A stretch of DNA of 64,000 bases from Parendozoicomonas callyspongiae (GTDB lineage: Bacteria; Pseudomonadota; Gammaproteobacteria; Pseudomonadales; Endozoicomonadaceae), in contig NZ_JAMFLX010000001.1 in the NCBI RefSeq assembly GCF_023502345.1, positions 1 through 64,000 on the forward strand. Direction: 5' to 3'. Shown in pieces: positions 23,717-33,277 of this stretch (the stretch's first letter is position 1; each line of letters begins with the position of its first letter). The position numbers were made by a program, and so were the translations under genes. Below the pieces are notes generated by a model. It saw only the letters and a list, made by a program, of their open reading frames with translations, was not told where the DNA came from and did no database searches.

Positions 23717-26398
23717 TCAGCTGTTCAGGGGAGTGACTTTCTCTGGGTCAATTCCCAGAATTTTGATTGCTTCAGGAAGCACAGATGCCTCCAGCTCACC
23801 ATCCCTGACCAGCCCCTGAAGTGCAGCCAGAGCAATAAAGTTACGATCCACTTCGAAGAAGCGACGCAGGTTTTCACGGGTATCAGAGCGACCAAAGCCA
23901 TCGGTACCCAGAGTAATGTATGTGCTTGGTACAAAGTCACGAATCTGGTCGGCGTAGAGCTTCATATAGTCTGTGGCAACAATAACCGGACCTTTTGCAC
24001 CTTCAAGCTGCTGCTCAACCCAGGTCTTGCGAGCTTCCTGATCAGGATGCAGCATGTTCCAGCGGCTGGTTTCCAGGCCATCGCGGCGCAGCTCATTAAA
24101 GCTGGTTGCGCTCCAGATATCGGATTCAACGTTAAATTGGTTGCGCAGGATATCAGCGGCAGCACGTACTTCCTCAAGTATGGTGCCACTACCCATCAGC
24201 TGCACTTTCAATTTGGGCTCAGGGCTGTTGGAACTGTCTTTTTCTTCACCCTGCTCGAACAGATACAGACCTTTCAGGATACCTTCCTGCACCCCTTCAC
24301 GCTCAGGCATGGCAGGCTGCTGGTAGTTCTCGTTCATGGTAGTGATGTAGTAGTAAACATTTTCCTGTTCACCATACATACGACGCAGACCGTCCTGAAT
24401 AATCACCGCCAGCTCGTAACCGTAAGTCGGGTCATAGCTGATGCAGTTAGGAACAGTACTTGCCAGAATATGGCTATGACCGTCCTGATGCTGCAGGCCT
24501 TCACCGTTCAGTGTTGTACGACCAGAAGTTGCACCAATCATAAAGCCGCGGGCCTGAATATCACCGGCAGCCCATGCCAGATCACCTGTCCGCTGGAATC
24601 CGAACATGGAGTAGAAGGCATAGAACGGAATCATCGGGATATTGTTATTACTGTAGGACGTTGCAGCTGCAATCCATGCTGCGTGGGCACCTGCTTCGTT
24701 GATACCTTCTTCCAGAATCTGACCGTTCTCGGTTTCCTTGTAGAACATCACCTGATCAGCATCCTGAGGCTCGTACTTCTGACCAGAGGCAGAGTAGATG
24801 CCCAGTTGACGGAACATACCTTCCATACCGAAAGTACGGGCTTCGTCAGGAATAATCGGAACAATGTGCTTGGCCAGGTTCTTATCTTTCACCAAGGCAC
24901 CGAGAATACGGTTAAAGGCCATGGTAGTAGAGATCTTACGATCACCGCTACCTTTCAGAACTGCATCAAAGGCAGACAGTTCAGGAATCGGCAGGTGAAC
25001 ATCAGTATTCGTGCGACGCTGGGGAATAAAGCCACCCAGTTTCTCACGACGACGACGCATGTAGACCATTTCAGGGCTGTCGTGATCCGGCTTGTAGTAA
25101 GGCAGATCTTTCAGGTCTTCATCTTTGATTGGCAGATCGAAGCGGTCACGGAACTGCTTCAGGTCTTCAATAGGCAGCTTCTTCACACTGTGGCTGACGT
25201 TGGCAGCTTCAGCAGTTGCACCGGTACCGTAACCTTTAACGGTTTTGGCCAGAATAACAGTTGGCTGGCCAGTATGGTTTACTGCTGCATTGTAGGCTGC
25301 AAACACCTTGTAAGGGTCGTGACCACCGCGGTTCAGATGCCAGATATCATCATCCGTCAGACCTTCAACCATCTTTTTGGTTTCAGGATAACGACCAAAG
25401 AAGTTTTCACGGGTCCAGGCACCGCCTTTGTTCTTGCAGTTCTGATAATCACCATCAACCGCTTCGTCCATCAGCTGCTGCATCATGCCATCTTTGTCTT
25501 CGGCAAACAGGCGATCCCAGTGACGTCCCCAGACAACCTTGATCACGTTCCAGCCAGCACCACGGAAGACACCTTCCAGTTCCTGGATAATCTTACCGTT
25601 ACCGCGAACCGGACCATCCAGGCGCTGCAGGTTGCAGTTAACCACGAAGACCAGGTTATCAAGATGCTCTCGGCCAGCCAGGGAGATTGCCCCCAGGGAT
25701 TCCGGCTCATCCATCTCACCATCCCCCAGGAAGGCCCAGACCTTACGCTTCTGCTCGGGCATCATGCCGCGGTTGATCAGGTATTTCATAAAGTGAGCCT
25801 GATAAATCGCCTGCAGCGGGCCAAGACCCATGGATACAGTTGGGAACTGCCAGAAGTCAGGCATCAGCCAGGGGTGTGGGTAGGAGGGCAGACCTTTTCC
25901 ATCAACCTCAGTACGGAATCCATCCAGCTGATCTTCAGTCAGTCGACCTTCCAGATAAGCGCGGGCATAGATGCCTGGCGCGGTATGGCCCTGGTAGTAA
26001 ACCAGATCACCATCACGATCACTGTCAGGACCGTGGAAGAAATAGTTGTAACCGATATCGTACAGGGTGGCACTGGAAGCAAACGAGGAAATGTGACCAC
26101 CGAGATCACCTTCTTTCAGGTTGGCTTTCATTACCATTGCCAGTGCGTTCCAGCGCACCAGAGAACGAATTTTCCGCTCCATAAACAGATCACCAGGCAT
26201 TCTGGCTTCTTTGGAGGAGGGAATGGTGTTTCGGTAAGGCGTGGTAATTGCGTAAGGCAACTGAGTTCCACGTTTGCTGGCTCGGCGGGCAAGACGGGTC
26301 AGCAGGTAATGTACCCGCTCTTCACCTTCTGCTTCCAGCACAGCTTCCAGAGCGTCAAGCCACTCTTGAGTCTCGACAGGATCAATATCGCGCTGCAT
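23717..26398 (-). CDS. aceE: pyruvate dehydrogenase E1 component
   Basis: 893 aa from ATG 26398, which has GGGGA 6 bases upstream and gives the family N-terminus MQRDIDPVETQEWLDALEAV; the 23 upstream codons are not conserved. This is the homodimeric E1: GDGEMDEPES and NCNLQRLDGPVRGN form the thiamine-diphosphate/Mg site, preceded by the SLGLGP-type turn (VSMGLGPLQAIYQAHF). The C-terminal half carries the pyrimidine-binding and transketolase-like domains. It decarboxylates pyruvate and acetylates E2. It is transcribed with aceF; two TGTAA...TACAT dyads at 26499-26567 are likely regulatory. A very long antisense frame exists here but is a codon-bias artefact. Confidence 0.97.
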   Translation of the reverse strand: MQRDIDPVETQEWLDALEAVLEAEGEERVHYLLTRLARRASKRGTQLPYAITTPYRNTIPSSKEARMPGDLFMERKIRSLVRWNALAMVMKANLKEGDLGGHISSFASSATLYDIGYNYFFHGPDSDRDGDLVYYQGHTAPGIYARAYLEGRLTEDQLDGFRTEVDGKGLPSYPHPWLMPDFWQFPTVSMGLGPLQAIYQAHFMKYLINRGMMPEQKRKVWAFLGDGEMDEPESLGAISLAGREHLDNLVFVVNCNLQRLDGPVRGNGKIIQELEGVFRGAGWNVIKVVWGRHWDRLFAEDKDGMMQQLMDEAVDGDYQNCKNKGGAWTRENFFGRYPETKKMVEGLTDDDIWHLNRGGHDPYKVFAAYNAAVNHTGQPTVILAKTVKGYGTGATAEAANVSHSVKKLPIEDLKQFRDRFDLPIKDEDLKDLPYYKPDHDSPEMVYMRRRREKLGGFIPQRRTNTDVHLPIPELSAFDAVLKGSGDRKISTTMAFNRILGALVKDKNLAKHIVPIIPDEARTFGMEGMFRQLGIYSASGQKYEPQDADQVMFYKETENGQILEEGINEAGAHAAWIAAATSYSNNNIPMIPFYAFYSMFGFQRTGDLAWAAGDIQARGFMIGATSGRTTLNGEGLQHQDGHSHILASTVPNCISYDPTYGYELAVIIQDGLRRMYGEQENVYYYITTMNENYQQPAMPEREGVQEGILKGLYLFEQGEEKDSSNSPEPKLKVQLMGSGTILEEVRAAADILRNQFNVESDIWSATSFNELRRDGLETSRWNMLHPDQEARKTWVEQQLEGAKGPVIVATDYMKLYADQIRDFVPSTYITLGTDGFGRSDTRENLRRFFEVDRNFIALAALQGLVRDGELEASVLPEAIKILGIDPEKVTPLNS

Positions 26399-26489
26399 TA
26401 TGGGTCCCCGGCACTGAATCAAATCAGTATACATGGAAAGATTGTACGCAAAAGCCACCCCGGCCAATCACCTAAACCGGCAGCCCTGC

Positions 26490-26567
26490 ATTTATGTATG
26501 TAATTTTCCTACATAAATAACAGCTCGCGCAACACCAAATTCAACAAATTCTGTAACTTTTCTACAT
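26490..26567. promoter_or_regulatory. paired TGTAA-TACAT dyads upstream of aceE
   Basis: TGTAATTTTCCTACAT (26499-26514) and TGTAACTTTTCTACAT (26552-26567) match at 14 of 16 positions and are 53 bases apart, about five helical turns. The first sits inside a longer inverted repeat ATTTATGTA / TACATAAAT (26490-26518). They lie 100-170 bases upstream of aceE and 125-195 bases upstream of glnE. They do not fit the PdhR consensus AATTGGTnnnACCAATT. A TyrR-like TGTAA-N6-TTACA factor is one guess. Confidence 0.5.
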
Positions 26568-26693
26568 TTGTGATTTTTGCTCCACTTTTTCACCATCACC
26601 AAATGCTGTCATTTCCGGTACACTGGCACTCTTAGAGCCTGTCCGGCAGGCTCCCCGGCCCAGCCATAAGTAAGAACGATTCCAGAGGGCACC

Positions 26694-29642
26694 ATGACAG
26701 CCGCCAAGCCTGAACTCATCCAGAAACTTGCCAGCCAGCGACACCAGATATTCCTCGAAAAGCTCTCAGATGATGAGAAATCTACTTTTATGGCGCTAAC
26801 ACCCGACACTTGGGAACAGATTCAACGGTGTTGGGTTGGCAGTGACTATGTATGGGATTTATGTCAGACAAAGCCGGAAGTTCTCCTCTCATTAATTGGT
26901 AGCGGCGCTCTCTATAAAAGCTTTGAGGAAAATGAGCTGGATCATGAGTTAACGCAGCTTCTGGATGGGTGTGACTCTGAAGAAATGCTGATGAGTCTGC
27001 TTCGCCAGTTTAGACGGAAGCAGCAGATGCGGACAATTTTTCGTGATCTCAACCGCTTGGTACCCATGACGGAAACCACGACAGATGTAACATCTCTGGC
27101 TGACAGCTGCATCAAACAGGCCTGCGACTGGCTTTATGAAGATTGCTGCAAAACCATCGGCACCCCCATGGGATCAGAAGATGGTGGCCCTCTTCGCCAG
27201 CAACATATCACTGTACTGGGCATGGGCAAGCTGGGTGCCAGAGAGCTCAACCTGTCATCAGATATTGACCTGATCTTCTGTTACCCCAGCAAAGGGGAAA
27301 CCCAGGGTGCCCCAAGAACCCTGACCAACCAGGAATTTTTTATTCGTCTGGGTCAGCGGCTGATAAAGGTTCTTGATTCCCAGACTGTGGACGGATTTGT
27401 ATTCCGAGTCGATATGCGTCTGCGCCCTTACGGGCAGAGCGGGGCACTGGCTCTCAGTTTCTCCGCCATGGAGCAGTATTATCAGGACCAGGGTCGGGAC
27501 TGGGAACGTTACGCCATGATCAAGGCCCGGGTTATTACCGGGGACAAGGCAGACGGCCAGGAATTGATGGATATGCTGCGCCCCTTTGTTTACCGGCGCT
27601 ATATCGACTTCGGTGCTATCTCCGCACTGCGCGATATGAAGCGGATGATCCAGCGGGAAGTTGCCAGACGCAGCCTGCAGAACAATATCAAGCTCGGCCA
27701 TGGCGGTATCCGGGAAATTGAGTTTGTTGTGCAAAGCTTCCAGTTGATTCATGGAGGACGGGATCGCTCTTTGCAAAAGAGACCTTTGCTGGAAGTGCTA
27801 GAGCACCTTGGATCCTCTCAATACCTGCCATCTCAGATTTGTCAGGATTTGCGTGAAGCCAATGAGTTCCTCCGTAATCTTGAACATGCTCTTCAAGCCG
27901 TTGCTGACCGTCAGACACAGACACTGCCATCTTCAGAAGACGATTTGCAAAAACTGTCGTGGATTATGGGCTTTGATAGTGAAACCGGTTTCCTGGATCA
28001 CCTGAATGTCATCCGCGACAAAGTCAGCCAACACTTCGAAGCCATTATTTCCGAGAACGATGATACTGAGCAGAAAGAAGACTCAAATCTGGAAGAGTGG
28101 GACTCTTTCTGGTCTTCCCAGTTACCGTCAGAAGAAGAGCTGGCACTTCTGGAACGCATGGGTTTTCAGTCACCGGTAGATGTTCACCAGAGACTGCTGG
28201 TCTTGCGCGATGGAAAAGTTCTGAAAACAGCCCGCAGACAAAGCACGGAACGCATTGATCAGTTTATGCCCCGGCTGCTGCAGGCTGTTCTCAGGGAGGA
28301 CAACCCTGATCAGGCTCTACTCAGGGTTCTGACGATTGTTGAAGCCGTTCTGCGCAGGACAGCTTATCTGGTCCTGTTGATTGAAAACCCCGGAGCTCTG
28401 GAACACCTGGTTTCTCTTTGTGCCGCCAGCCCAATGATCACAGATCAGATTGCCCGCCATCCCGCACTGTTGGATGAGTTCCTTAACCTTGGCAGTCTCT
28501 ATTCTCCCCCTGAGAAAAACGAGCTGGAAGATGAACTGCGCCAGCAGCTGGCGCATATTCCGGAGGATGATCTGGAAACCCAGATGGAATCCCTGCGTTA
28601 CTTCCGGATGTCTCATATGCTGCGGGTCGCAGCCGCACAGGTCGCTGGAAAAATGCCTCTGATGAAGGAGAGCGACTACCTGACCTGGACAGCCGAGTCT
28701 ATTCTGCGTGCAGTTCTGGATATTGCCTGGAAGCAGCTTGCAGCCAAACATGGCGAGCCTTCTTTTGATGAAGGCGACAATCCTCCGGGGTTCCTTATTG
28801 TCGGTTACGGGAAGCTGGGCGGAATAGAAATGGGGCCTGGTTCCGATCTGGATCTGGTGTTTATCCATAACGGTAACTCCCGGAAGATGACCTCTGGTGA
28901 AAAGCCATTGGAAAACAGCATGTTTTTTACCCGCCTTGGTCAGCGGATTGTGCATATGCTTGACACCAGCACTATTTCAGGCCAGCTGTATGAAGTCGAT
29001 ATGCGGCTACGGCCTTCTGGCAACTCCGGGCTGCTGGTGTCTTCGCTGACCGCATTTGAAAAGTATCAGAACAAAGAGGCCTGGACCTGGGAGCATCAGG
29101 CTCTTGTAAGAGCGCGGGTTGTTGCTGGTGACCCATCTCTGGCCCAACAGTTCGAATCAGTAAGAGCCAATATCCTTTCAAATAAGCGGGAACAGGGCAA
29201 ATTGCTGGATGAAGTCAGGGAAATGCGGGAAAAGATGGCAAAAAGCCTGGGAACCAAAGCAACCAAGGCAGGAACATCTGAAGAAGCCTGGGACTCAAAA
29301 GGCGAGTTTCACCTGAAACATGACCGTGGCGGTATTGTCGATATCGAATTCCTGGTGCAGTACGCAGTACTGGCCTGGTCTCACGATCATCCTTCTTTAA
29401 CGCGCTGGAGCGACAACATTCGCATATTGGAAGATCTGGAACATGCAGGGCTTCTCTCCCATGAAGATGCTGTTGTCATGAATGAGGCTTACCAGTCCTA
29501 CCGCAAAAAGCTGCATAAGGCTGCACTACAGAATCAAAGTAGCAAGATCAGGGGAGATAAAATGCATAAGCAGCGACAGACTGTCATTCAGCTCTGGAAT
29601 CACATTATGCAGGATGATGTTCCCTGTAACGTCCCCTGTTAA
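26694..29642 (+). CDS. glnE: glutamine synthetase adenylyltransferase/deadenylase
   Basis: 982 aa, full length. Two nucleotidyltransferase domains: GMGKLGARELNLSSDIDLIF (N-terminal, deadenylylation) and GYGKLGGIEMGPGSDLDLVF (C-terminal, adenylylation), both with the G-S/G...D-x-D metal motif. The second motif of each domain follows (VDGFVFRVDMRLRPYGQSG and ISGQLYEVDMRLRPSGNSG). Central helical regulatory part between. It sets glutamine synthetase activity by adding or removing AMP in response to GlnB. Start ATG 26694 has AGAGGG just upstream. It is divergent from aceE and is followed on the same strand by ilvE, as in Pseudomonas. Confidence 0.97.
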   Translation: MTAAKPELIQKLASQRHQIFLEKLSDDEKSTFMALTPDTWEQIQRCWVGSDYVWDLCQTKPEVLLSLIGSGALYKSFEENELDHELTQLLDGCDSEEMLMSLLRQFRRKQQMRTIFRDLNRLVPMTETTTDVTSLADSCIKQACDWLYEDCCKTIGTPMGSEDGGPLRQQHITVLGMGKLGARELNLSSDIDLIFCYPSKGETQGAPRTLTNQEFFIRLGQRLIKVLDSQTVDGFVFRVDMRLRPYGQSGALALSFSAMEQYYQDQGRDWERYAMIKARVITGDKADGQELMDMLRPFVYRRYIDFGAISALRDMKRMIQREVARRSLQNNIKLGHGGIREIEFVVQSFQLIHGGRDRSLQKRPLLEVLEHLGSSQYLPSQICQDLREANEFLRNLEHALQAVADRQTQTLPSSEDDLQKLSWIMGFDSETGFLDHLNVIRDKVSQHFEAIISENDDTEQKEDSNLEEWDSFWSSQLPSEEELALLERMGFQSPVDVHQRLLVLRDGKVLKTARRQSTERIDQFMPRLLQAVLREDNPDQALLRVLTIVEAVLRRTAYLVLLIENPGALEHLVSLCAASPMITDQIARHPALLDEFLNLGSLYSPPEKNELEDELRQQLAHIPEDDLETQMESLRYFRMSHMLRVAAAQVAGKMPLMKESDYLTWTAESILRAVLDIAWKQLAAKHGEPSFDEGDNPPGFLIVGYGKLGGIEMGPGSDLDLVFIHNGNSRKMTSGEKPLENSMFFTRLGQRIVHMLDTSTISGQLYEVDMRLRPSGNSGLLVSSLTAFEKYQNKEAWTWEHQALVRARVVAGDPSLAQQFESVRANILSNKREQGKLLDEVREMREKMAKSLGTKATKAGTSEEAWDSKGEFHLKHDRGGIVDIEFLVQYAVLAWSHDHPSLTRWSDNIRILEDLEHAGLLSHEDAVVMNEAYQSYRKKLHKAALQNQSSKIRGDKMHKQRQTVIQLWNHIMQDDVPCNVPC

Positions 29643-29851
29643 GAACAGGCAGAATATGGTGCAATAGGCCTTTGCTGCTAGATGTATAATGATCTGAACC
29701 AGCACAGGCCTGCACCAGTTGTCACAAGCGACTGAAAGGCTTTTAGGTCGCGAAAAACCGAAAGCGTCCTGAAACGGGATAGACCTCCGAACAAATGACA
29801 AAGGGAACCCGTTTAGCGAACAAAATAATGATGAATTGACAGGAGCACCCT

Positions 29852-30796
29852 ATGTCTTTCGCCGATCGTGATGGCGTAATCTGGTTTGATGGTGAACTGG
29901 TTCCCTGGCGTGAAGCCAAAACCCATGTTTTGACACACACTCTACACTATGGTCTTGGTGTATTTGAGGGTGTCCGGGCCTATGCGACTGACTGCCCAGA
30001 GCTGGGAAGAAGTGGCCCATGCATTTTTCGCCTGCAGGAACATACTGATCGCCTGTTCCGCAGCGCCCATATCCTTGGCATGAAAATGCCATGGACCAAG
30101 GATGTGATTTCTGAAGCGCAAAAGACTGTCGTACGGGAAAACAACCTTTCTGAAGCTTATCTTCGCCCAATGTGCTTCTATGGCTCAGAAGGAATGGGCC
30201 TGCGTGCCGAAAATCTGAAAACACACTGTATCGTTGCTGCCTGGGAATGGCCTTCCTATATGTCCCCGGAAGCCAAAGAGCTGGGCATTAAAATCCGTAC
30301 GTCGTCGTACACTCGTCACCACGTCAATATCACCATGTGCAAAGCCAAGGCAAATGGCAACTACATCAACTCCATGCTGGCCCTGAAAGAAGCTCTCGAC
30401 AGTGGCTGCGAAGAAGCACTCCTGCTGGATAACGAAGGTTATGTTGCAGAAGGCAGCGGTGAAAATATCTTTATCGTCAAAGACGATGGCATCATTTACA
30501 CGCCTGAACTGACATCCTGCCTTGAGGGAATCACCCGGGATACCATTATTCGCTTTGCCAATGAACTGGGTCTTGAAGTTCGGGAAAAGCGGATCACCCG
30601 CGATGAAGTCTATGTTGCTGAAGAGGCGTTCTTTACCGGAACTGCTGCCGAGGTTCTGCCTATCCGGGAACACGATGGCCGGGCGATTGGCAGTGGAAAG
30701 CGTGGACCGATTACAGAAAAGCTACAGACCATGTATTTCGAGCAGGTGAAAGGACGGCGGGAACAATGGCCCGAGTGGCTGACTCCGGCCAGATAG
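29852..30796 (+). CDS. ilvE: branched-chain amino acid aminotransferase
   Basis: 314 aa. PLP fold-type IV enzyme: FDGELVPWREAKTHVLTHTL, then HYGLGVFEGVRAY, then the Schiff-base Lys in CKAKANGNYINSMLALKEAL, then GYVAEGSGENIFIVKDDGII and LTSCLEGITRDTIIRFANEL, all family signatures. It makes Ile, Leu and Val from their keto acids. AGGAGC lies 8 bases before the start. The glnE-ilvE-waaF order is as in Pseudomonas. A 10-base inverted repeat follows the stop. Confidence 0.97.
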   Translation: MSFADRDGVIWFDGELVPWREAKTHVLTHTLHYGLGVFEGVRAYATDCPELGRSGPCIFRLQEHTDRLFRSAHILGMKMPWTKDVISEAQKTVVRENNLSEAYLRPMCFYGSEGMGLRAENLKTHCIVAAWEWPSYMSPEAKELGIKIRTSSYTRHHVNITMCKAKANGNYINSMLALKEALDSGCEEALLLDNEGYVAEGSGENIFIVKDDGIIYTPELTSCLEGITRDTIIRFANELGLEVREKRITRDEVYVAEEAFFTGTAAEVLPIREHDGRAIGSGKRGPITEKLQTMYFEQVKGRREQWPEWLTPAR

Positions 30797-30829
30797 CCGA
30801 ATTGATAAGATTACCGTACAAAACGCAAC

Positions 30830-30856
30830 AATTGTGTGGCAGATAACCACACAATT
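30830..30856 (+). terminator. inverted repeat after ilvE
   Basis: AATTGTGTGG / CCACACAATT perfect 10-base stem, 7-base loop, 33 bases past the ilvE stop. It has no T-tract, so it may be a Rho-type 3' end or an mRNA-stabilising hairpin. Confidence 0.45.
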
Positions 30857-30889
30857 CAGCAACTCAAAGCAATCCTGCATATTCAAAGT

Positions 30890-31010
30890 GGCGTATAATT
30901 TGCGCCACTCCTTCACCATGAAAATATCGCTGTCAGCATAAAGCTGTCTTCATGGCTTTGGGGGGAGCGGTATTTTCCGCTCATGGCTGTTTTATTAATT
31001 TTTGCATTTT
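30890..31010 (+). promoter_or_regulatory. promoter and structured leader of the LPS core operon
   Basis: A consensus -10 TATAAT (30895-30900) sits inside the palindrome GTGGCG / CGCCAC (30890-30910); the -35 is weak, so the palindrome may be an operator. Beyond the start point lie CCATGAA / TTCATGG (30917-30955) and GAGCGG / CCGCTC (30965-30982), the latter followed by a T-rich run (TTTTATTAATTTTT), which looks like an attenuator or the end of a short RNA. The waaF start is 180 bases further on. No other feature is seen in this gap. Confidence 0.45.
30981..30992 (-). repeat. AAACAGCCATGA dispersed motif, copy 1
   Basis: One of five exact copies of this 12-mer in the window; here it overlaps the 3' arm of the leader hairpin and reads AAACAGCCATGAGCGGAAAA on the minus strand. 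Confidence 0.5.
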
Positions 31011-31191
31011 ATTTTCAAAAACAGAATTAAGCCGGTTTACTGAATCATTCCTCGTTAGAAGCGAGCATGTTTAATATTCAGCAGATCGGGTTGCCGCCTG
31101 AACCGGGGCGCTCCAAGCAGCGTTAACCTGACGGGCGGTAGCGTGCTCTATCAGCCCGGAAAGCAGAACGAAAGAAGGCTAAACGAGAATA

Positions 31192-32253
31192 GTGAAGTAC
31201 CTGATTATTGGCCCCTCCTGGGTTGGCGATATGGTGATGGCACAGACGCTGTTCATCACTCTCAAGCAACAGGATCCTGAGGCAATTATTGATGTGCTGG
31301 CTCCAGCCTGGAGTGCACCACTGCTTGAACGCATGCCGGAAGTTCGTAAAGGCCTGGATATGCCTCTCGGCCACGGAAAACTTGATCTTGGCACCCGCAG
31401 GCAGCTGGGTAAAAGCCTGATATCTGAACAGTACGATCAAGCCATGGTTCTGCCTAACTCATTAAAGTCTTCCCTGGTTCCTTTCTGGGCAAAAATTCCC
31501 AAACGCACCGGCTGGCGTGGTGAGATGCGCTATGGTCTGCTCAATGACCTGCGACCTCTTGATAAAGAGCGCTACCCGCTGATGGTTGAGCGTTTTATTG
31601 CTCTGGCTTTTCCCAAGGGGCAGGCACTTCCTGAAGAGCTTCCCCGGCCTCATATGGAAGCCAATATAGAGAACCGTGATGCAGCTCGTAGCCGTTTCCA
31701 GCTAACCAGTGACAAACCAGTGCTTGCTCTCTGCCCCGGCGCTGAATTCGGTCCGGCCAAAAAGTGGCCAGAAAAACACTATGCAGCTGTTGCCCAGAAA
31801 AAGCTCGAGGAGGGTTGGCAAGTCTGGCTGTTTGGTTCAGAAAAAGATCGCCCGGGTAACGAGACTCTTGCGGGATTTATTAGTGACGAGCATAAAAGCT
31901 CTGTTCATAACCTGGCGGGACAGACCAGTCTTGCTGAAGCTATCGACCTGCTTTCCTGTGCCGATGCTGTTGTCAGCAATGATTCCGGTCTGATGCATAT
32001 TGCTGCTGCGCTGGGGCGTAACCTCGCAGTGATTTATGGATCAACGTCTCCCGGTTTTACTCCTCCGCTAAACGACAATCACAAGATTCTTCGCCTGGGT
32101 CTGGATTGCAGCCCCTGTTTTAAGCGTGAATGTCCTCTTGGACACCTGAACTGCCTGAATGATTTAAAACCAGAGCTGGCTATTAATGCTCTGGATAAAC
32201 TGGATGGCAAATTAATTGATATCAATACTGATGAGGCTTTGAATGAGCAGTAA
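31192..32253 (+). CDS. waaF: LPS heptosyltransferase II
   Basis: 353 aa from GTG 31192 (family N-terminus MKYLIIGPSWVGDMVMAQTL). GT9 family: Rossmann-type domains, LALCPGAEFGPAKKWPEKHY for ADP-heptose binding, and VSNDSGLMHIAAALGRNLAV as the second-domain signature. It adds the second L-glycero-D-manno-heptose to Hep1 of the lipid A-Kdo core on the cytoplasmic side. First structural gene of the core operon; waaC overlaps it by 11 bases. Confidence 0.95.
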   Translation: MKYLIIGPSWVGDMVMAQTLFITLKQQDPEAIIDVLAPAWSAPLLERMPEVRKGLDMPLGHGKLDLGTRRQLGKSLISEQYDQAMVLPNSLKSSLVPFWAKIPKRTGWRGEMRYGLLNDLRPLDKERYPLMVERFIALAFPKGQALPEELPRPHMEANIENRDAARSRFQLTSDKPVLALCPGAEFGPAKKWPEKHYAAVAQKKLEEGWQVWLFGSEKDRPGNETLAGFISDEHKSSVHNLAGQTSLAEAIDLLSCADAVVSNDSGLMHIAAALGRNLAVIYGSTSPGFTPPLNDNHKILRLGLDCSPCFKRECPLGHLNCLNDLKPELAINALDKLDGKLIDINTDEALNEQ

Positions 32254-33274
32254 GCCGATGCACGTATTGCCAAAGCGGGTGTTGATAGTAAAAACCAGTT
32301 CTCTGGGAGATGTCATTCATACTCTCCCGGCGATTACCGATGCCACAAAAGCGATTCCTAGTATCAAGTTCGACTGGGTTGTTGAAGAAAGCTTTTCTGA
32401 AATTCCTTCCTGGCATCCTGCCGTTGATAAGATTATCCCTGTCGCTATTCGTCGCTGGCGCAAGAATATTGTTCAAACCTGGCGAAGCGGAGAGTGGGCA
32501 AACTTTCGAAAAGATTTGAAAGCCCGAAAGTATGATCTTGTTATTGATGCACAGGGACTTCTGAAAAGCGCTCTTTTGACCCGAGGGCTTGATGCGTCGG
32601 TTTATGGTCTGGATAAAGACTCAGCCCGCGAGCCTCTAGCTGCGAAGTTCTATACAAACCCTGTCGCTGTAGCCAAAGGCCAGCATGCCGTTGAGCGTGT
32701 TCGTCAGTTGTTTGCCAAAGCTCTTGGTTACCCCTGCCCGGAAGAGAAAGGTCACTTCCAACTGGCTGCAGAAAAGTTTTCTGACAGTGAAGGGCTGCGT
32801 CCGAAAGAGCCTTATCTGGTGTTTGTTCATGGCACAACATGGGTTGATAAACACTGGCCTGACACTTACTGGTGCCAGCTGGCTAAAAAGGCGACTGAAG
32901 CCGGTTATATTGTCTGCCTGCCCTGGGGTAACGATAAAGAACATGAGCGTGCAAAGCTGATAGCAAATGGGAACCCCAATGTTCAGGTTCTTCCCAAAAT
33001 GCCATTGAAAGGGGTTGCTTCCATTATTGCCGGAGCCGAAAAAGTTGTAGCTGTTGATACAGGACTCGGTCATTTAACTGCCGCATTGGAAATTCCAGCC
33101 GTTTCCCTTTATGGCCCCACCAGCCCAGTTCTGGTTGGAGCCTATGGTGAACAACAAAAACACCTGACCTTGGATGATTGTGACAAAACGGGAAGCATTC
33201 CCGATGTTCATCCCGCAATTTTTGCTCCAATGACCCCTGAGCTGGTTTGGGAACAATTGGAGGCTGGTGTTTAG
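32243..33274 (+). CDS. waaC: LPS heptosyltransferase I
   Basis: 343 aa. GT9 enzyme with the WaaC pattern: RVLIVKTSSLGDVIHTLPAI, then FDWVVEESFSEIPSWHPAVD, then LVFVHGTTWVDKHWPDTYWC, and KVVAVDTGLGHLTAALEIPA with the donor-binding DTGLGH. It adds the first heptose to Kdo. It is translated from within the end of waaF (11-base overlap), so the two are coupled. Confidence 0.95.
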   Translation: MSSKPMHVLPKRVLIVKTSSLGDVIHTLPAITDATKAIPSIKFDWVVEESFSEIPSWHPAVDKIIPVAIRRWRKNIVQTWRSGEWANFRKDLKARKYDLVIDAQGLLKSALLTRGLDASVYGLDKDSAREPLAAKFYTNPVAVAKGQHAVERVRQLFAKALGYPCPEEKGHFQLAAEKFSDSEGLRPKEPYLVFVHGTTWVDKHWPDTYWCQLAKKATEAGYIVCLPWGNDKEHERAKLIANGNPNVQVLPKMPLKGVASIIAGAEKVVAVDTGLGHLTAALEIPAVSLYGPTSPVLVGAYGEQQKHLTLDDCDKTGSIPDVHPAIFAPMTPELVWEQLEAGV

Positions 33275-33277
33275 TCC

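Noticed and set aside
24047..26503. Open frame of 818 codons antisense to aceE
   Set aside because: aceE is intact and highly conserved on the other strand. The antisense product has no family-like motifs, and long antisense frames are common opposite GC-rich, biased genes.
26694..29642. Minus-strand frames of 172 and 212 codons inside glnE
   Set aside because: Both are antisense to conserved catalytic domains of glnE and have no support of their own.
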